A stretch of DNA of 64,000 nucleotides from Streptomyces niveus (GTDB lineage: Bacteria; Actinomycetota; Actinomycetes; Streptomycetales; Streptomycetaceae). The stretch is taken from the NCBI RefSeq assembly GCF_002009175.1, contig NZ_CP018047.1, positions 2,790,001 to 2,854,000 of the forward strand, read 5' to 3'. Positions 51,294-59,941 of the stretch are shown piece by piece. The position numbers and the translations under genes were made by a program. Each line of letters begins with the position of its first letter. Within the stretch, counting starts at the first letter, position 1. The notes beneath the pieces were generated by a model. That model had not been told where the DNA came from, did not search any database, and saw nothing but the letters and a program-made list of their open reading frames with translations.

Positions 51294-52439
51294 TCAGTCC
51301 AGAGACTCGCTGGTCGTAGCGGTCTGCGTGAACAGCCATTCGGATTTCAACTCGGCGTATCCGGGCTTGATCACGTCGTTGATCATGGCCAGTCGTTCAT
51401 CGAAAGGAATGAATGCTGATTTCATCGCATTGACGGAGAACCACTGCATGTCGTCGAGCGTGTAGCCGAAGGCCTCGGTCAGCAGCTCGAATTCACGGCT
51501 CATGCTCGTCCCGCTCATGAGCCGGTTGTCCGTGTTCACGGTCGCCCGGAAATGCAGTTTGCGCAGCAGCCCGATGGGGTGTTCGGCGATCGACGCGGCG
51601 GCGCCCGTCTGGAGGTTGGAGCTCGGGCAGAGTTCCAGCGGGATGCGCTTGTCGCGTACGTAGGAGGCGAGGCGGCCCAGTGTCACCGAGCCGTCGTCGG
51701 CGACCTCGATGTCGTCGATGATGCGCACGCCGTGGCCGAGCCGGTCGGCGCCGCACCACTGGAGGGCCTGCCAGATCGACGGGAGGCCGAACGCCTCGCC
51801 CGCGTGGATGGTGAAGTGGTTGTTCTCGCGCTTCAGGAACTCGAACGCGTCGAGGTGGCGGGTGGGCGGGAAGCCCGCCTCCGCGCCGGCGATGTCGAAG
51901 CCGACGACGCCCGAGTCCCGGTAGCGGTTGGCGAGTTCGGCGATCTCCAGGGCGCGGGCCGCGTGCCGCATCGCGGTCAGCAGGGCCCCGACGCGGATCC
52001 GGCGGCCCGCCTGGCGGGCGCGACGCTCACCCTCCTTGAAGCCCTCGTTGACGGCCTCCACGACCTCTTCGAGGCTGAGGCCGCCCTCCAGGTGCTGCTC
52101 GGGGGCGTACCGCACCTCCGCGTAGACGACACCGTCCAGCGCCAGGTCCTCGGCGCACTCGGCGGCGACGCGGAACAGCGCGTCGCGGGTCTGCATGACG
52201 GCGCAGGTGTGCGCGAAGGTCTCCAGATACCGCTCCAGTGAGCCGGAGTCGGCCGACTCGCGGAACCAGAGACCGAGCTTGTCGGGCTCGCTCTCGGGAA
52301 GTCCCTCGTAGCCCGTCTCACGGGCGAGTTCGACGATCGTGCCGGGGCGCAGGCCCCCGTCGAGATGGTCGTGGAGGAGCACCTTGGGGGCGCGGCGGAT
52401 CTGGTCGGCCGTAGGAGGTCGGTAGGTCTGGCTCGTCAT
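51294..52439 (-). CDS. add: Adenosine deaminase
   Basis: Converts (deoxy)adenosine to (deoxy)inosine, which punA can then split. 381-residue metal-dependent TIM barrel: zinc residues in HDHLDGGL, active-site HAGEAFG, HGVRI and [12 protein letters not shown] 52439; CTATAAG about 8 nt upstream acts as -10 and/or as a weak AAGG ribosome site. The CTACGCGCGTAG palindrome sits immediately upstream of the -10 box, as in deoC. Divergent from the hydrolase-like gene. Confidence 0.95.
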   Translation of the reverse strand: MTSQTYRPPTADQIRRAPKVLLHDHLDGGLRPGTIVELARETGYEGLPESEPDKLGLWFRESADSGSLERYLETFAHTCAVMQTRDALFRVAAECAEDLALDGVVYAEVRYAPEQHLEGGLSLEEVVEAVNEGFKEGERRARQAGRRIRVGALLTAMRHAARALEIAELANRYRDSGVVGFDIAGAEAGFPPTRHLDAFEFLKRENNHFTIHAGEAFGLPSIWQALQWCGADRLGHGVRIIDDIEVADDGSVTLGRLASYVRDKRIPLELCPSSNLQTGAAASIAEHPIGLLRKLHFRATVNTDNRLMSGTSMSREFELLTEAFGYTLDDMQWFSVNAMKSAFIPFDERLAMINDVIKPGYAELKSEWLFTQTATTSESLD

Positions 52440-52455
52440 CTGCGCACCTTATAGC

Positions 52456-52467
52456 CTACGCGCGTAG
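52456..52467 (-). promoter_or_regulatory. Nucleoside-regulon operator CTACGCGCGTAG (add)
   Basis: Same perfect 12-bp palindrome as upstream of punA and deoC, 2 nt upstream of the putative -10 TATAAG of add. It could also influence the divergent gene at 52543. Confidence 0.7.
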
Positions 52468-52542
52468 ATCACCTCTCGCCGATACGTAACAGTGACCGTG
52501 CGTACGGGTGGCGTACACCTCACCTTCTGAGACTGTTCTGCT

Positions 52543-53361
52543 ATGGGACAGCAGGCAGTTCCCGGCCCTGGCGGGCGCGCGCCGGGGCGTGGCGCTGGGG
52601 TGCGCGGACGTCGTACGGAAGCACAGGCACGGCTGGGGCGGGCGGTCTCCGCGCCGGCCTCGCCGCCGGAGGTGGGAGGGGTCGTTCTCGTACTGCCGCC
52701 GGGCGAGCCGATTTCCGCACGTGGGCCCTCCACCGTCGCGTACGCGTCGATGCTGCCGCTGGCGCGGACGCTGGCCCGCGCGGGCGCCGCCGAGGGGCTG
52801 CTGGTGCATATGGTCCGCTACCGCTCGCGTGGCTGGAACGGCGCCGACGCGCAGCTCTCGGCGGACGCGGGGTGGGCGGCGACGGAGGTCGTACGGCGCT
52901 ACGGCGACGTGCCGGTCTGTCTGGCCGGGCACGGCATGGGCGGACGCGCGGCGCTGCGGGCCGCCGGGCATCCGGCCGTCAGCTCGGTGCTGGCGATGGC
53001 GCCCTGGCTGCCGGACGAGACGGCGGGCGTGGAGCCGGAGCCGGTGACCCAGCTCGCGGGCAGACAGGTGCTGATCGTGCACGGCACCAACGACGAGCGC
53101 AGCGACCCCGAGTTGTCGCTGCGGCTCGCGGAGCGGGCCAGGAAGGCGAACCGGCACACCTGCCGCTTCGAGGTGCACTCGGACGGGCACGCACTGCGCC
53201 AGCATCACGGTGAAGTCCTGGCGCTGGCCAAGGACTTCGTCCTGGGGGCGCTGCTGTCGCGTACGTACTCACGGCCCGTGGCCGACGCGCTGGCCGCGCC
53301 GCCGCCGCTGGGCCTGCGGATGCCGCTCGCGGCGGGCTTCGGGCGGTCGCTGCGGCCGTAG
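52543..53361 (+). CDS. Alpha/beta-hydrolase-like protein lacking the nucleophile serine
   Basis: 272 residues with alpha/beta-hydrolase fold features: VVLVLPPGE strand, nucleophile elbow GHGMGG (129-134), acid region VHGTNDERSD (D184/D188) and HSDGHALRQHH (H216). In the elbow, residue 131, normally Ser, is Gly, so ordinary serine hydrolysis seems impossible while Asp and His remain. Maybe a non-catalytic binding protein. The first 35 residues are Gly/Arg-rich. Divergent from add and possibly sharing its operator. Confidence 0.75.
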   Translation: MGQQAVPGPGGRAPGRGAGVRGRRTEAQARLGRAVSAPASPPEVGGVVLVLPPGEPISARGPSTVAYASMLPLARTLARAGAAEGLLVHMVRYRSRGWNGADAQLSADAGWAATEVVRRYGDVPVCLAGHGMGGRAALRAAGHPAVSSVLAMAPWLPDETAGVEPEPVTQLAGRQVLIVHGTNDERSDPELSLRLAERARKANRHTCRFEVHSDGHALRQHHGEVLALAKDFVLGALLSRTYSRPVADALAAPPPLGLRMPLAAGFGRSLRP

Positions 53362-53418
53362 AGGCGTCAACTGCGGCCGTGGGAGAGTCAGCTGCGGCCG
53401 CAGGAACCTCAACTGGGC

Positions 53419-54456
53419 TCAGTCGGGCAGCAGATGGCCCCGGCGGGAGAGCAGGAAGCGTTTGAAGGCCGCGACCGGCGGGGTGTCGGGGTGGCCGTCG
53501 AGCCAGGCGACGCCGACCTCGCGCACGGCGCGGGGCGCGGTGACCGTCAGCTCCACGACGCCGGGGCGGGCCACCGCCGGGGGCGGCAGCAGGGCGACGC
53601 CGAGGCCCGCCGCGACCAGGCCGCGCAGAGTCTCGGCCTCCTCGCCCTCGAAGGCGATTCGCGGCCGGAACCCGGCGGCCTCGCAGAGGTCGTCGGTGAT
53701 CCGGCGCAGCCCGTAGCCCGGTTCGAGGGTCACGAACGTCTCGTCGGACGCCTCGGCGAGACGGATGCGTCTGCGGCCGGCCAGCCGGTGGTCGTCGGGG
53801 ACCACGAGGCGCAGCCGCTGTTCGTCCAGGCGGCGGGCGACCAGGTCGGGGGCCTCGGGGACCGGGGAGGTGAGGCAGAGGTCCAGCTCGCCCGCGCGGA
53901 GGCGTTCGAGCATCGCCTCCCCGTAGTTCTGGACGAGCTGGAAGCGGATGCGCGGGTGGTCGGCCCGGAAGGCGCGGATCAGTTCGGGGACAGTCTCGGA
54001 GCCCATCGTGTGCAGGAAGCCGAAGGCGACCTTGCCGGACGCGGGGTCGGCGTCGGCCCGTACGGCCTCGGCCGCTCTCTCCACCTCGGCGAGCGCGCCT
54101 TCCACAGAGGTGAGGAAGGCGCGGCCAGCGGGGGTGAGCGAGACGGTACGGCCCTTGCGGGCGAACAGCGCGACACCCAGGTCCTGTTCGAGCCGGACCA
54201 TCGCCCGCGAGAGCGTGGACTGCGGGACGTTCATGTCCTGTGCCGCGCGGGTGACGTGTTCGTGGCGCGCGACGCCCGCGAACTGGGCCAGGCGGGGGGC
54301 CAGCAGCGCGGACCAGGACTCGGGGTCGAGACCGGCGGTGGGCGGCGCGCTCGGCCCCGTCGCCGGCGGCGTGGCGGCGGCCGGGATCGACGGTGCGATG
54401 TCTTGTGCGTAACTGCTTGATGACAGCCGGGGCCTGGGCCTGCGTTGATGCACCAT
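53419..54456 (-). CDS. LysR family transcriptional regulator
   Basis: 345 residues. LysR helix-turn-helix at about 65-105 (RAAQDMNVPQSTLSRAMVRLEQDLG, i.e. standard) preceded by a 60-residue Pro/Ala-rich extension; LysR substrate-binding domain about 140-335. ATG 54456 starts MVHQRRPRPR; an upstream in-frame ATG at 54492 would overlap the regulatory box. Divergent from the MFS gene, the usual LysR arrangement, so it most likely controls that transporter. Confidence 0.9.
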   Translation of the reverse strand: MVHQRRPRPRLSSSSYAQDIAPSIPAAATPPATGPSAPPTAGLDPESWSALLAPRLAQFAGVARHEHVTRAAQDMNVPQSTLSRAMVRLEQDLGVALFARKGRTVSLTPAGRAFLTSVEGALAEVERAAEAVRADADPASGKVAFGFLHTMGSETVPELIRAFRADHPRIRFQLVQNYGEAMLERLRAGELDLCLTSPVPEAPDLVARRLDEQRLRLVVPDDHRLAGRRRIRLAEASDETFVTLEPGYGLRRITDDLCEAAGFRPRIAFEGEEAETLRGLVAAGLGVALLPPPAVARPGVVELTVTAPRAVREVGVAWLDGHPDTPPVAAFKRFLLSRRGHLLPD

Positions 54457-54477
54457 GGGAACGATTATGACGATTCC

Positions 54478-54492
54478 ATGCATTGGACGCAT
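54478..54492. promoter_or_regulatory. LysR-type T-N11-A box between LysR and MFS genes
   Basis: ATGC-ATTGGAC-GCAT: 4-bp inverted arms around 7 nt, fitting the general LysR box T-N11-A. In the 62-bp gap between divergent regulator and transporter genes. Confidence 0.5.
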
Positions 54493-54518
54493 GAGATGCG
54501 TGTCCGTACGTTCGTCGT

Positions 54519-55802
54519 ATGCCCTACGTCAGTACAGAGGCGCCCGTCACCACGGGTGCCCTCGCCTCCGCGTCCGTAGCGTCCCCGCCCGAATCCCTGT
54601 CCCCCGGCCGGCCCGGCTACCGGCGTATGAGCCTCGGTCTCTTCGCCGCCGGGGTCGCGGCCTTCGCGCTGCTCTACTCCACACAGGCGCTGCTGCCCGC
54701 CATCTCCGCCGACTTCGGCGCGACGGCCGGGCAGGCCAGCTGGACGGTGTCGGCGGCCACGGGCGCGCTCGCCCTGTTCGTCCTGCCGCTGAGCGCGCTG
54801 TCCGAGCGCTTCGGGCGGCGCACGCTGATGACCGTCTCGCTGACGGTCGCGGTGGTCGTCGGGCTGCTGGTGCCGTTCGCGCCGAATCTGGAGTGGCTGA
54901 TCGCGCTGCGCGCGGTCCAGGGCGCGGCACTGGCCGGACTGCCCGCCTCCGCGATGGCGTACCTCGCGGAGGAGGTACGGCCCAAGGCGCTGGTCGGGGC
55001 GATCGGGCTGTTCGTCGCGGGCAACAGCATCGGCGGTATGAGCGGCCGTATCGTGGCCGGCTGGGTCAGCCAGCTGTGGGGCTGGCGGGCCGGGCTCGCG
55101 GCGATCGGGCTGATCGCCCTGGTGTGCGTGGTGGCCTTCCGCGTACTGCTCCCCAAGGCCCGCCACTTCACCCCCGGAACGCTCAACCCGCGCGCGCTGG
55201 CGAGGACGGTGGGCCGTCATCTGGCCGATCCGCTGCTGCGCAGGCTGTACGCGATCGGCGCGCTCTTCATGACGGTGTTCGGCGCGGTCTACACGGCGAT
55301 CGGATTCCGTCTCGTGGAGGCGCCGTTCAACCTCCCGCAGGGCGTGATCGGTTCGATCTTCCTGGTCTATCTGGTCGGTACGCTCTCCTCGGCGGCAGCC
55401 GGGAAGCTGGTGGCGCGGCTGGGCCGGCGCGGCGCACTGTATCTGGCGGTCGGGACGACGACGGCGGGTCTGCTGCTGTCGCTGACCGATTCGCTCGTCG
55501 CCGTACTGCTCGGTCTGGTCCTGATCACCGCGGGCTTCTTCGCGGGCCACGCGGTCGCCTCCTCGGCGGTGAGCCGTACGGCGAAGACGGGCCGCGCGCA
55601 GGCGTCGGCGCTCTACCAGAGCGCGTATTACGTGGGCAGCAGCGTGGGCGGCACTCTGGGCGCGGTGGCGTTCCACACCGGCGGCTGGACTGCGACGGTC
55701 GCGCTCGGACTGCTCGCGGTGCTCGGGGTGGTCACGGTGACGCTGTACGGGACGCACGCCGCCCGCGTGGAGCGGCGGGCCCTGGCGGCGGCCGGGCGCT
55801 AG
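54519..55802 (+). CDS. MFS transporter
   Basis: 427 residues, twelve predicted helices, with the MFS motif A-like loop PLSALSERFGRRTLM after helix 2 and the equivalent LVARLGRRGALYL after helix 8. Sequence class resembles YnfM-type or drug-efflux MFS proteins. ATG 54519. Partner of the divergent LysR gene. Substrate unknown. Confidence 0.9.
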   Translation: MPYVSTEAPVTTGALASASVASPPESLSPGRPGYRRMSLGLFAAGVAAFALLYSTQALLPAISADFGATAGQASWTVSAATGALALFVLPLSALSERFGRRTLMTVSLTVAVVVGLLVPFAPNLEWLIALRAVQGAALAGLPASAMAYLAEEVRPKALVGAIGLFVAGNSIGGMSGRIVAGWVSQLWGWRAGLAAIGLIALVCVVAFRVLLPKARHFTPGTLNPRALARTVGRHLADPLLRRLYAIGALFMTVFGAVYTAIGFRLVEAPFNLPQGVIGSIFLVYLVGTLSSAAAGKLVARLGRRGALYLAVGTTTAGLLLSLTDSLVAVLLGLVLITAGFFAGHAVASSAVSRTAKTGRAQASALYQSAYYVGSSVGGTLGAVAFHTGGWTATVALGLLAVLGVVTVTLYGTHAARVERRALAAAGR

Positions 55803-55952
55803 AACCGGTGCCGGGCACACCCGTACGGGGCCGGCCCGCGACGGACGCCCCTGGGCGGACCAGGCAGTTTTCGCCGTAGCGCGCCGATTGTCAGTGGGCT
55901 GCGGTAGCTTCCGAAGGACTGGGTTCCAAGGGGGCTACTGGGGTGACCATCG

Positions 55953-56948
55953 ATGAGTGATACGGCTACGACGCAGGATCTCGACTCCCGGCTGGAGAAG
56001 CACCGGACGGAGCTGACCGGCTACTGCTACCGGATGCTCGGCTCCGCCTTCGAGGCCGAAGACGCCGTGCAGGACACGATGGTCCGCGCCTGGCGGAGCT
56101 TCGACAAGTTCGAGGGCCGGTCGTCGCTGCGTTCGTGGCTCTACCGCATCGCGACGAACGTGTGTCTCGACATGCTCAACGCGGGCAACCGACGTGCCAG
56201 GCCGATGGATCTGAGCGAGGCGACCCCCGTGTCCCAGGCAAAGCTGAACTCACGGCCGGAGGTCACCTGGCTGGAGCCGGTCCCCGACGGCCGGGTCCTG
56301 CCCTCGGTGGTCGACCCGGCGGAGACGGCGGTGGAGCGGGAGACGATCCGGCTCGCCTTCGTCGCCGCCCTCCAGCATCTGCCGCCGAAGCAACGTGCCG
56401 TACTGATCCTGCGCGAGGTGCTGGCGTGGAAGGCCAGTGAGGTCGCCGAGCTGCTGGAGACGACGGTCGCCTCCGTCAACAGCGCGCTCCAGCGGGCCCG
56501 CGCGACGATCGCCGAGTCGCAGCCGGCCTCGACCGACGCCTCGGACCCGCTCGACGAGGAGCAGAAGGCGCTGCTGGAGCGGTATGTGGCCGCGTTCGAG
56601 GGCTACGACATGAAGGCGCTGACCGCGCTTCTCCATGAGGACGCGACGCTCTCCATGCCCCCGTACGACCTGTGGCTGCGCGGGCACGACGACATCGTGG
56701 GCTGGATGCTCGGGGTCGGCGAGGTCTGCCGCGGTTCCCGGCTGCTGCCGACGGTCGCCAACGGCACGCCCGCGTTCGCGCACTACCACCCGACCCCGGA
56801 CGGCGACGGGTACACGCCGTGGGCGCTCATGGTCATCGAGATCGAGGAAGGCAAGGTCAGAGGCATCTCGTCGTTCCTGGACACCGAGCGGTGGTTCCCG
56901 CTGTTCGATCTCCCGGCGCGCCTGGGGAAGGACGGGAGCCCGGCCTAG
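55953..56948 (+). CDS. ECF sigma factor with C-terminal SnoaL-like domain
   Basis: 331 residues: sigma region 2 (about 14-80, [20 protein letters not shown] then [14 protein letters not shown]), region 4 (about 130-185, [21 protein letters not shown] and [14 protein letters not shown]) and a C-terminal SnoaL/NTF2-like domain (about 205-330, [20 protein letters not shown]). This is the ECF-G/ECF41-like architecture where the C-terminal domain modulates activity instead of a separate anti-sigma factor. ATG 55953 with GGGGTGA upstream. It lies 80 nt before the phosphatase gene. Confidence 0.9.
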   Translation: MSDTATTQDLDSRLEKHRTELTGYCYRMLGSAFEAEDAVQDTMVRAWRSFDKFEGRSSLRSWLYRIATNVCLDMLNAGNRRARPMDLSEATPVSQAKLNSRPEVTWLEPVPDGRVLPSVVDPAETAVERETIRLAFVAALQHLPPKQRAVLILREVLAWKASEVAELLETTVASVNSALQRARATIAESQPASTDASDPLDEEQKALLERYVAAFEGYDMKALTALLHEDATLSMPPYDLWLRGHDDIVGWMLGVGEVCRGSRLLPTVANGTPAFAHYHPTPDGDGYTPWALMVIEIEEGKVRGISSFLDTERWFPLFDLPARLGKDGSPA

Positions 56949-57028
56949 ACAAACCTCGGATCTGCGCTTGCCTCTGGGCGGGCCCCGGCCCATGGTGGAG
57001 GTATCGGGGTGTCGGCGGGAAGGGCACG

Positions 57029-59479
57029 ATGACGCCAACCGAAACCGCCAGTGAGAGCCGGGTGCCGTGGCCGGACGATGACGCCACGGCAGCGGGTACG
57101 GCCAGAGTCACGGTGGACCCGCGCGGCACCGTCACAGGGTGGAACGAGGGAGCCCGGAAGCTGCTCGGCTATGCCTCCGAGAAGATCGTCGGGCGGCCGG
57201 CGCGCGAACTGCTCGCCGAGGCACCGTCCGCCGAGTCGCTGCGGTTCGCCGCGTCGCTGCGCAGGTGGGACGGGTCGGTGACGCTCCTCCACCAGGACGG
57301 TCACCGCCTCACGGTGCGTCTGCTGGCCCACCATCGGACCAAGGACAGCGACGACGCCGACAGTGACACCGCCGACGGGGGATGGTTGTTGTTTTCCGCC
57401 GTCACCCCCGGATCCTCTCCGTCGAAGGACGACGAGCTGGTGAAGTGGGCGTTCGCCGGGTCCCCGACCACGGCCGCGCTCTACGACGCCAATCTGCGGC
57501 TGCGGCTCGCCAACTCGGACATGGAGCGGGCTGTCGGTCTGTCCGAGGAGGCGATGCGGGGCCTGCGTGTCTCGGAGATCGTGGCCGACCCGCAGGCCGT
57601 CCGGACGGAGCGGCACATGCGCCGGGTGCTGGAGACCGGCGAGTCCGACCAGGTGCAGGCCGTCCTCCAGCTGGCGGGGCACCGGGGCCCGAGCACCTGG
57701 ACGATCTCCCTCGCCCCCGTGCATGACCCCGGCGGCACGGTGCGCGGCGTACTCGTCTCCGGCCAGGACATGACCGAGGAACACCGGGCCCGCAACCGAC
57801 TGGCCCTGCTCAACGAGGCCAGCGTCCGCATCGGCACCACCCTGGACCTCACCCTCAGCGCGCAGGAGCTGGCCGATGTGTCGGTCCCCCGGCTCGCCGA
57901 CTTCGTCACCGTCGACCTGCTCCCCTCCATCGAGGACGGCGAGGACCTCCGCGCCGGTCCGCTGAGCAGCCCCGTCAGGCTGCGCCGGGTCGCCTGCAGG
58001 TCCGTCCTGGAGGGCTGCCCCGAGGCGGTGGTCGCTCAAGGGGCGCTGGCCGTCTACCCGAAGGGCTCGCCCGCCGCCGAGTGCCTGTCCACGGGCCGGC
58101 CGCTGATCCGGGAAGTGACACCCGCCGCGTTGGCCTCCTGGGAGAAGAACGCCCCGGAACGGGCCGAGCGGGTGCGGAAGTACGGCTTCCATTCGGTGCT
58201 GGCCGTGCCGATGCGCGCCCGGGGCATCACGCTCGGCGCCGTCACCTTCTCCCGCCACCGGCGCCCGGAGCCGTTCGAACAGGACGATCTGCTGCTGGCC
58301 GAGGAGATCACGGCGCGGGCCGCGGTGTGCATCGACAACGCCCGCCGCTACGGCCGCGAGCGCCGCACCTCCCTCACTCTCCAGAGCAGTTTCCTGCCGG
58401 GACGGCCGCCCCGGCAGGCGGCGGTGGAGATCGCCTCCCGCTATCTGCCCGCCAGCGCGCGGGCGGGCGTCGGCGGAGACTGGTTCGACGTGATCCCGCT
58501 CTCCGGCGCCCGCGTCGCCCTGGTCGTCGGCGACGTGGTCGGCCACGGCATCCAGGCGTCGGCCGCCATGGGACGGCTGCGCACCGCCGTCCGTACGCTC
58601 GCCGACGTCGATCTCCCGCCCGACGAGCTGCTGACCCACCTGGACGATCTCGTCATCCGGCTGTCCGCCGAGGCCGACAGCGCGGACATCCCCTCGGGCG
58701 ACATCGGCGCCACCATGCTGTACGTGGTCTACGACCCGGTCACCCGGCGCTGCACGCTGGCCCGTGCCGGGCACCCGGTGCCGGCCCTGATGACCCCGGA
58801 CGGCGCGGTGGAATTCCTCGACGTACCCGCGGGCCCGCCCCTGGGAGTCGGCGGTCTGCCCTTCGAGACCACACACCTGGAGCTGCCCGTGGGCAGCGTC
58901 CTCACGCTCTACACCAACGGTCTCGTGGAGGCCCGCGACCGTGAGCCCGAGGAGGGTGCCGACACGCTGCGCGAGGTGCTGGCACGCCCCGCCGAGTCCC
59001 TGGAGGAGAGGTGCGACACCGTGCTCCGGACGCTTCTCCCCGACCCGGACCGCCCGGCCGACGACGTGGCGCTGCTGATGGCCCGTACCCGTGCCATGGA
59101 CGCGGCCCATGTCGCCACCTGGGACGTGCCGCACGAGGCCGCGGCCGTCGCCAAGGTCCGCAAGGACGCCTGCCGGCAACTGGACGCCTGGGGGCTGGAG
59201 GACGCGGTGTTCATCACCGAGCTGGTGGTCAGCGAGCTGGTCACCAACGCGATCCGTTACGGCGACGCCCCCATCCGCCTCCGGCTGATCCGCGACCGCA
59301 ACCTGATCATCGAGGTCGCGGACGGCAGCAGCACGGCGCCCCATCTGCGCCGCGCCCGTGTCTCCGACGAAGGCGGGCGAGGGCTGCTCCTGGTCGCGCA
59401 GCTCACGCAGGGCTGGGGCACCCGTCAGACGTACACCGGCAAGACGATCTGGGCCGAGCAGAGCCTCACGCCCGTCTGA
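57029..59479 (+). CDS. PAS-PAS-GAF SpoIIE-type phosphatase fused to an anti-sigma-type kinase domain
   Basis: 816 residues: PAS (about 22-125), PAS (140-245), GAF (255-435), SpoIIE/PP2C (450-680) and HATPase_c (690-810). Metal motifs VGGDWFDV, GDVVGHG and DDVALLMA are intact, but the usual TDGLVE motif reads TNGLVE: N630 replaces an aspartate that normally binds metal. The ATPase domain has SELVTNAIRYG and GRGLLLVAQLT. ATG 57029 after GGGAAGGG. It ends inside the convergent STAS gene (14-nt overlap). Paralogous in design to the 1005-residue protein at 37795. Confidence 0.87.
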   Translation: MTPTETASESRVPWPDDDATAAGTARVTVDPRGTVTGWNEGARKLLGYASEKIVGRPARELLAEAPSAESLRFAASLRRWDGSVTLLHQDGHRLTVRLLAHHRTKDSDDADSDTADGGWLLFSAVTPGSSPSKDDELVKWAFAGSPTTAALYDANLRLRLANSDMERAVGLSEEAMRGLRVSEIVADPQAVRTERHMRRVLETGESDQVQAVLQLAGHRGPSTWTISLAPVHDPGGTVRGVLVSGQDMTEEHRARNRLALLNEASVRIGTTLDLTLSAQELADVSVPRLADFVTVDLLPSIEDGEDLRAGPLSSPVRLRRVACRSVLEGCPEAVVAQGALAVYPKGSPAAECLSTGRPLIREVTPAALASWEKNAPERAERVRKYGFHSVLAVPMRARGITLGAVTFSRHRRPEPFEQDDLLLAEEITARAAVCIDNARRYGRERRTSLTLQSSFLPGRPPRQAAVEIASRYLPASARAGVGGDWFDVIPLSGARVALVVGDVVGHGIQASAAMGRLRTAVRTLADVDLPPDELLTHLDDLVIRLSAEADSADIPSGDIGATMLYVVYDPVTRRCTLARAGHPVPALMTPDGAVEFLDVPAGPPLGVGGLPFETTHLELPVGSVLTLYTNGLVEARDREPEEGADTLREVLARPAESLEERCDTVLRTLLPDPDRPADDVALLMARTRAMDAAHVATWDVPHEAAAVAKVRKDACRQLDAWGLEDAVFITELVVSELVTNAIRYGDAPIRLRLIRDRNLIIEVADGSSTAPHLRRARVSDEGGRGLLLVAQLTQGWGTRQTYTGKTIWAEQSLTPV

Positions 59480-59819
59480 CCGGCGGGGGGTCGGGGCCCG
59501 TTTCGACCGGGCCGCCGCCGGGCTCGTCGGCCCGGAAGACCTCCGTCAGACCGACGAGTTCCAGCAGGAGCAGCAGCTCGGGCCCCGCGCCGCTCAGCCG
59601 GATCCGGCACCCGCGCCTGCGGGCGACGAGCTGCAATCGGGCCAGGGCGTTGACGGTGACGGCGGTCGGCCTGCCGAGCGCGCCGACGTCACAGACCGCG
59701 TCGGTGGCGTCGCTCTCCCTCAGCCGTGCGGCGAGCTGGTCGCAGAGCTGAGGAACATCGGCGGCGGTGATCGGTCCGCGCACGGCGAGGAGGATCGTCC
59801 TGGTGGCTTCCACATCCAT
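59466..59819 (-). CDS. STAS domain anti-sigma factor antagonist-like protein
   Basis: 117 residues of the STAS fold: AVRGPITAADVPQLCDQLAARL at the N-terminus, then VCDVGALGRPTAVTVNALARL, where the serine phosphorylated in SpoIIAA/RsbV homologues should lie. There is no Ser at the expected position (GRPTAVT; Thr could serve), and the core is shorter than usual. Its 3' end overlaps the end of the convergent SpoIIE-type gene by 14 nt. Likely part of the same partner-switching circuit. Confidence 0.78.
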   Translation of the reverse strand: MDVEATRTILLAVRGPITAADVPQLCDQLAARLRESDATDAVCDVGALGRPTAVTVNALARLQLVARRRGCRIRLSGAGPELLLLLELVGLTEVFRADEPGGGPVETGPDPPPVRRA

Positions 59820-59886
59820 TGAGACCGGAGCGCGGGCCGGAACTCATCGCAGTGCGCCGGACACGGTGCGCGAGGGCCGTCCGGTC

Positions 59887-59909
59887 GTCCTCGATCGCCG
59901 GGCGGGCTC
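59887..59909. repeat. Dispersed palindromic repeat copy before deoA end
   Basis: Contains CCTCGATCGCCGGGCGGGCT, followed by an imperfect opposed half (GCCCGCCCGACGGC) that can form a hairpin. Located just after the deoA stop in its direction, so likely the terminator of the nucleoside operon. Confidence 0.7.
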
Positions 59910-59941
59910 GAAATGCCCGCCCGACGGCATCAGTTGAGCTG

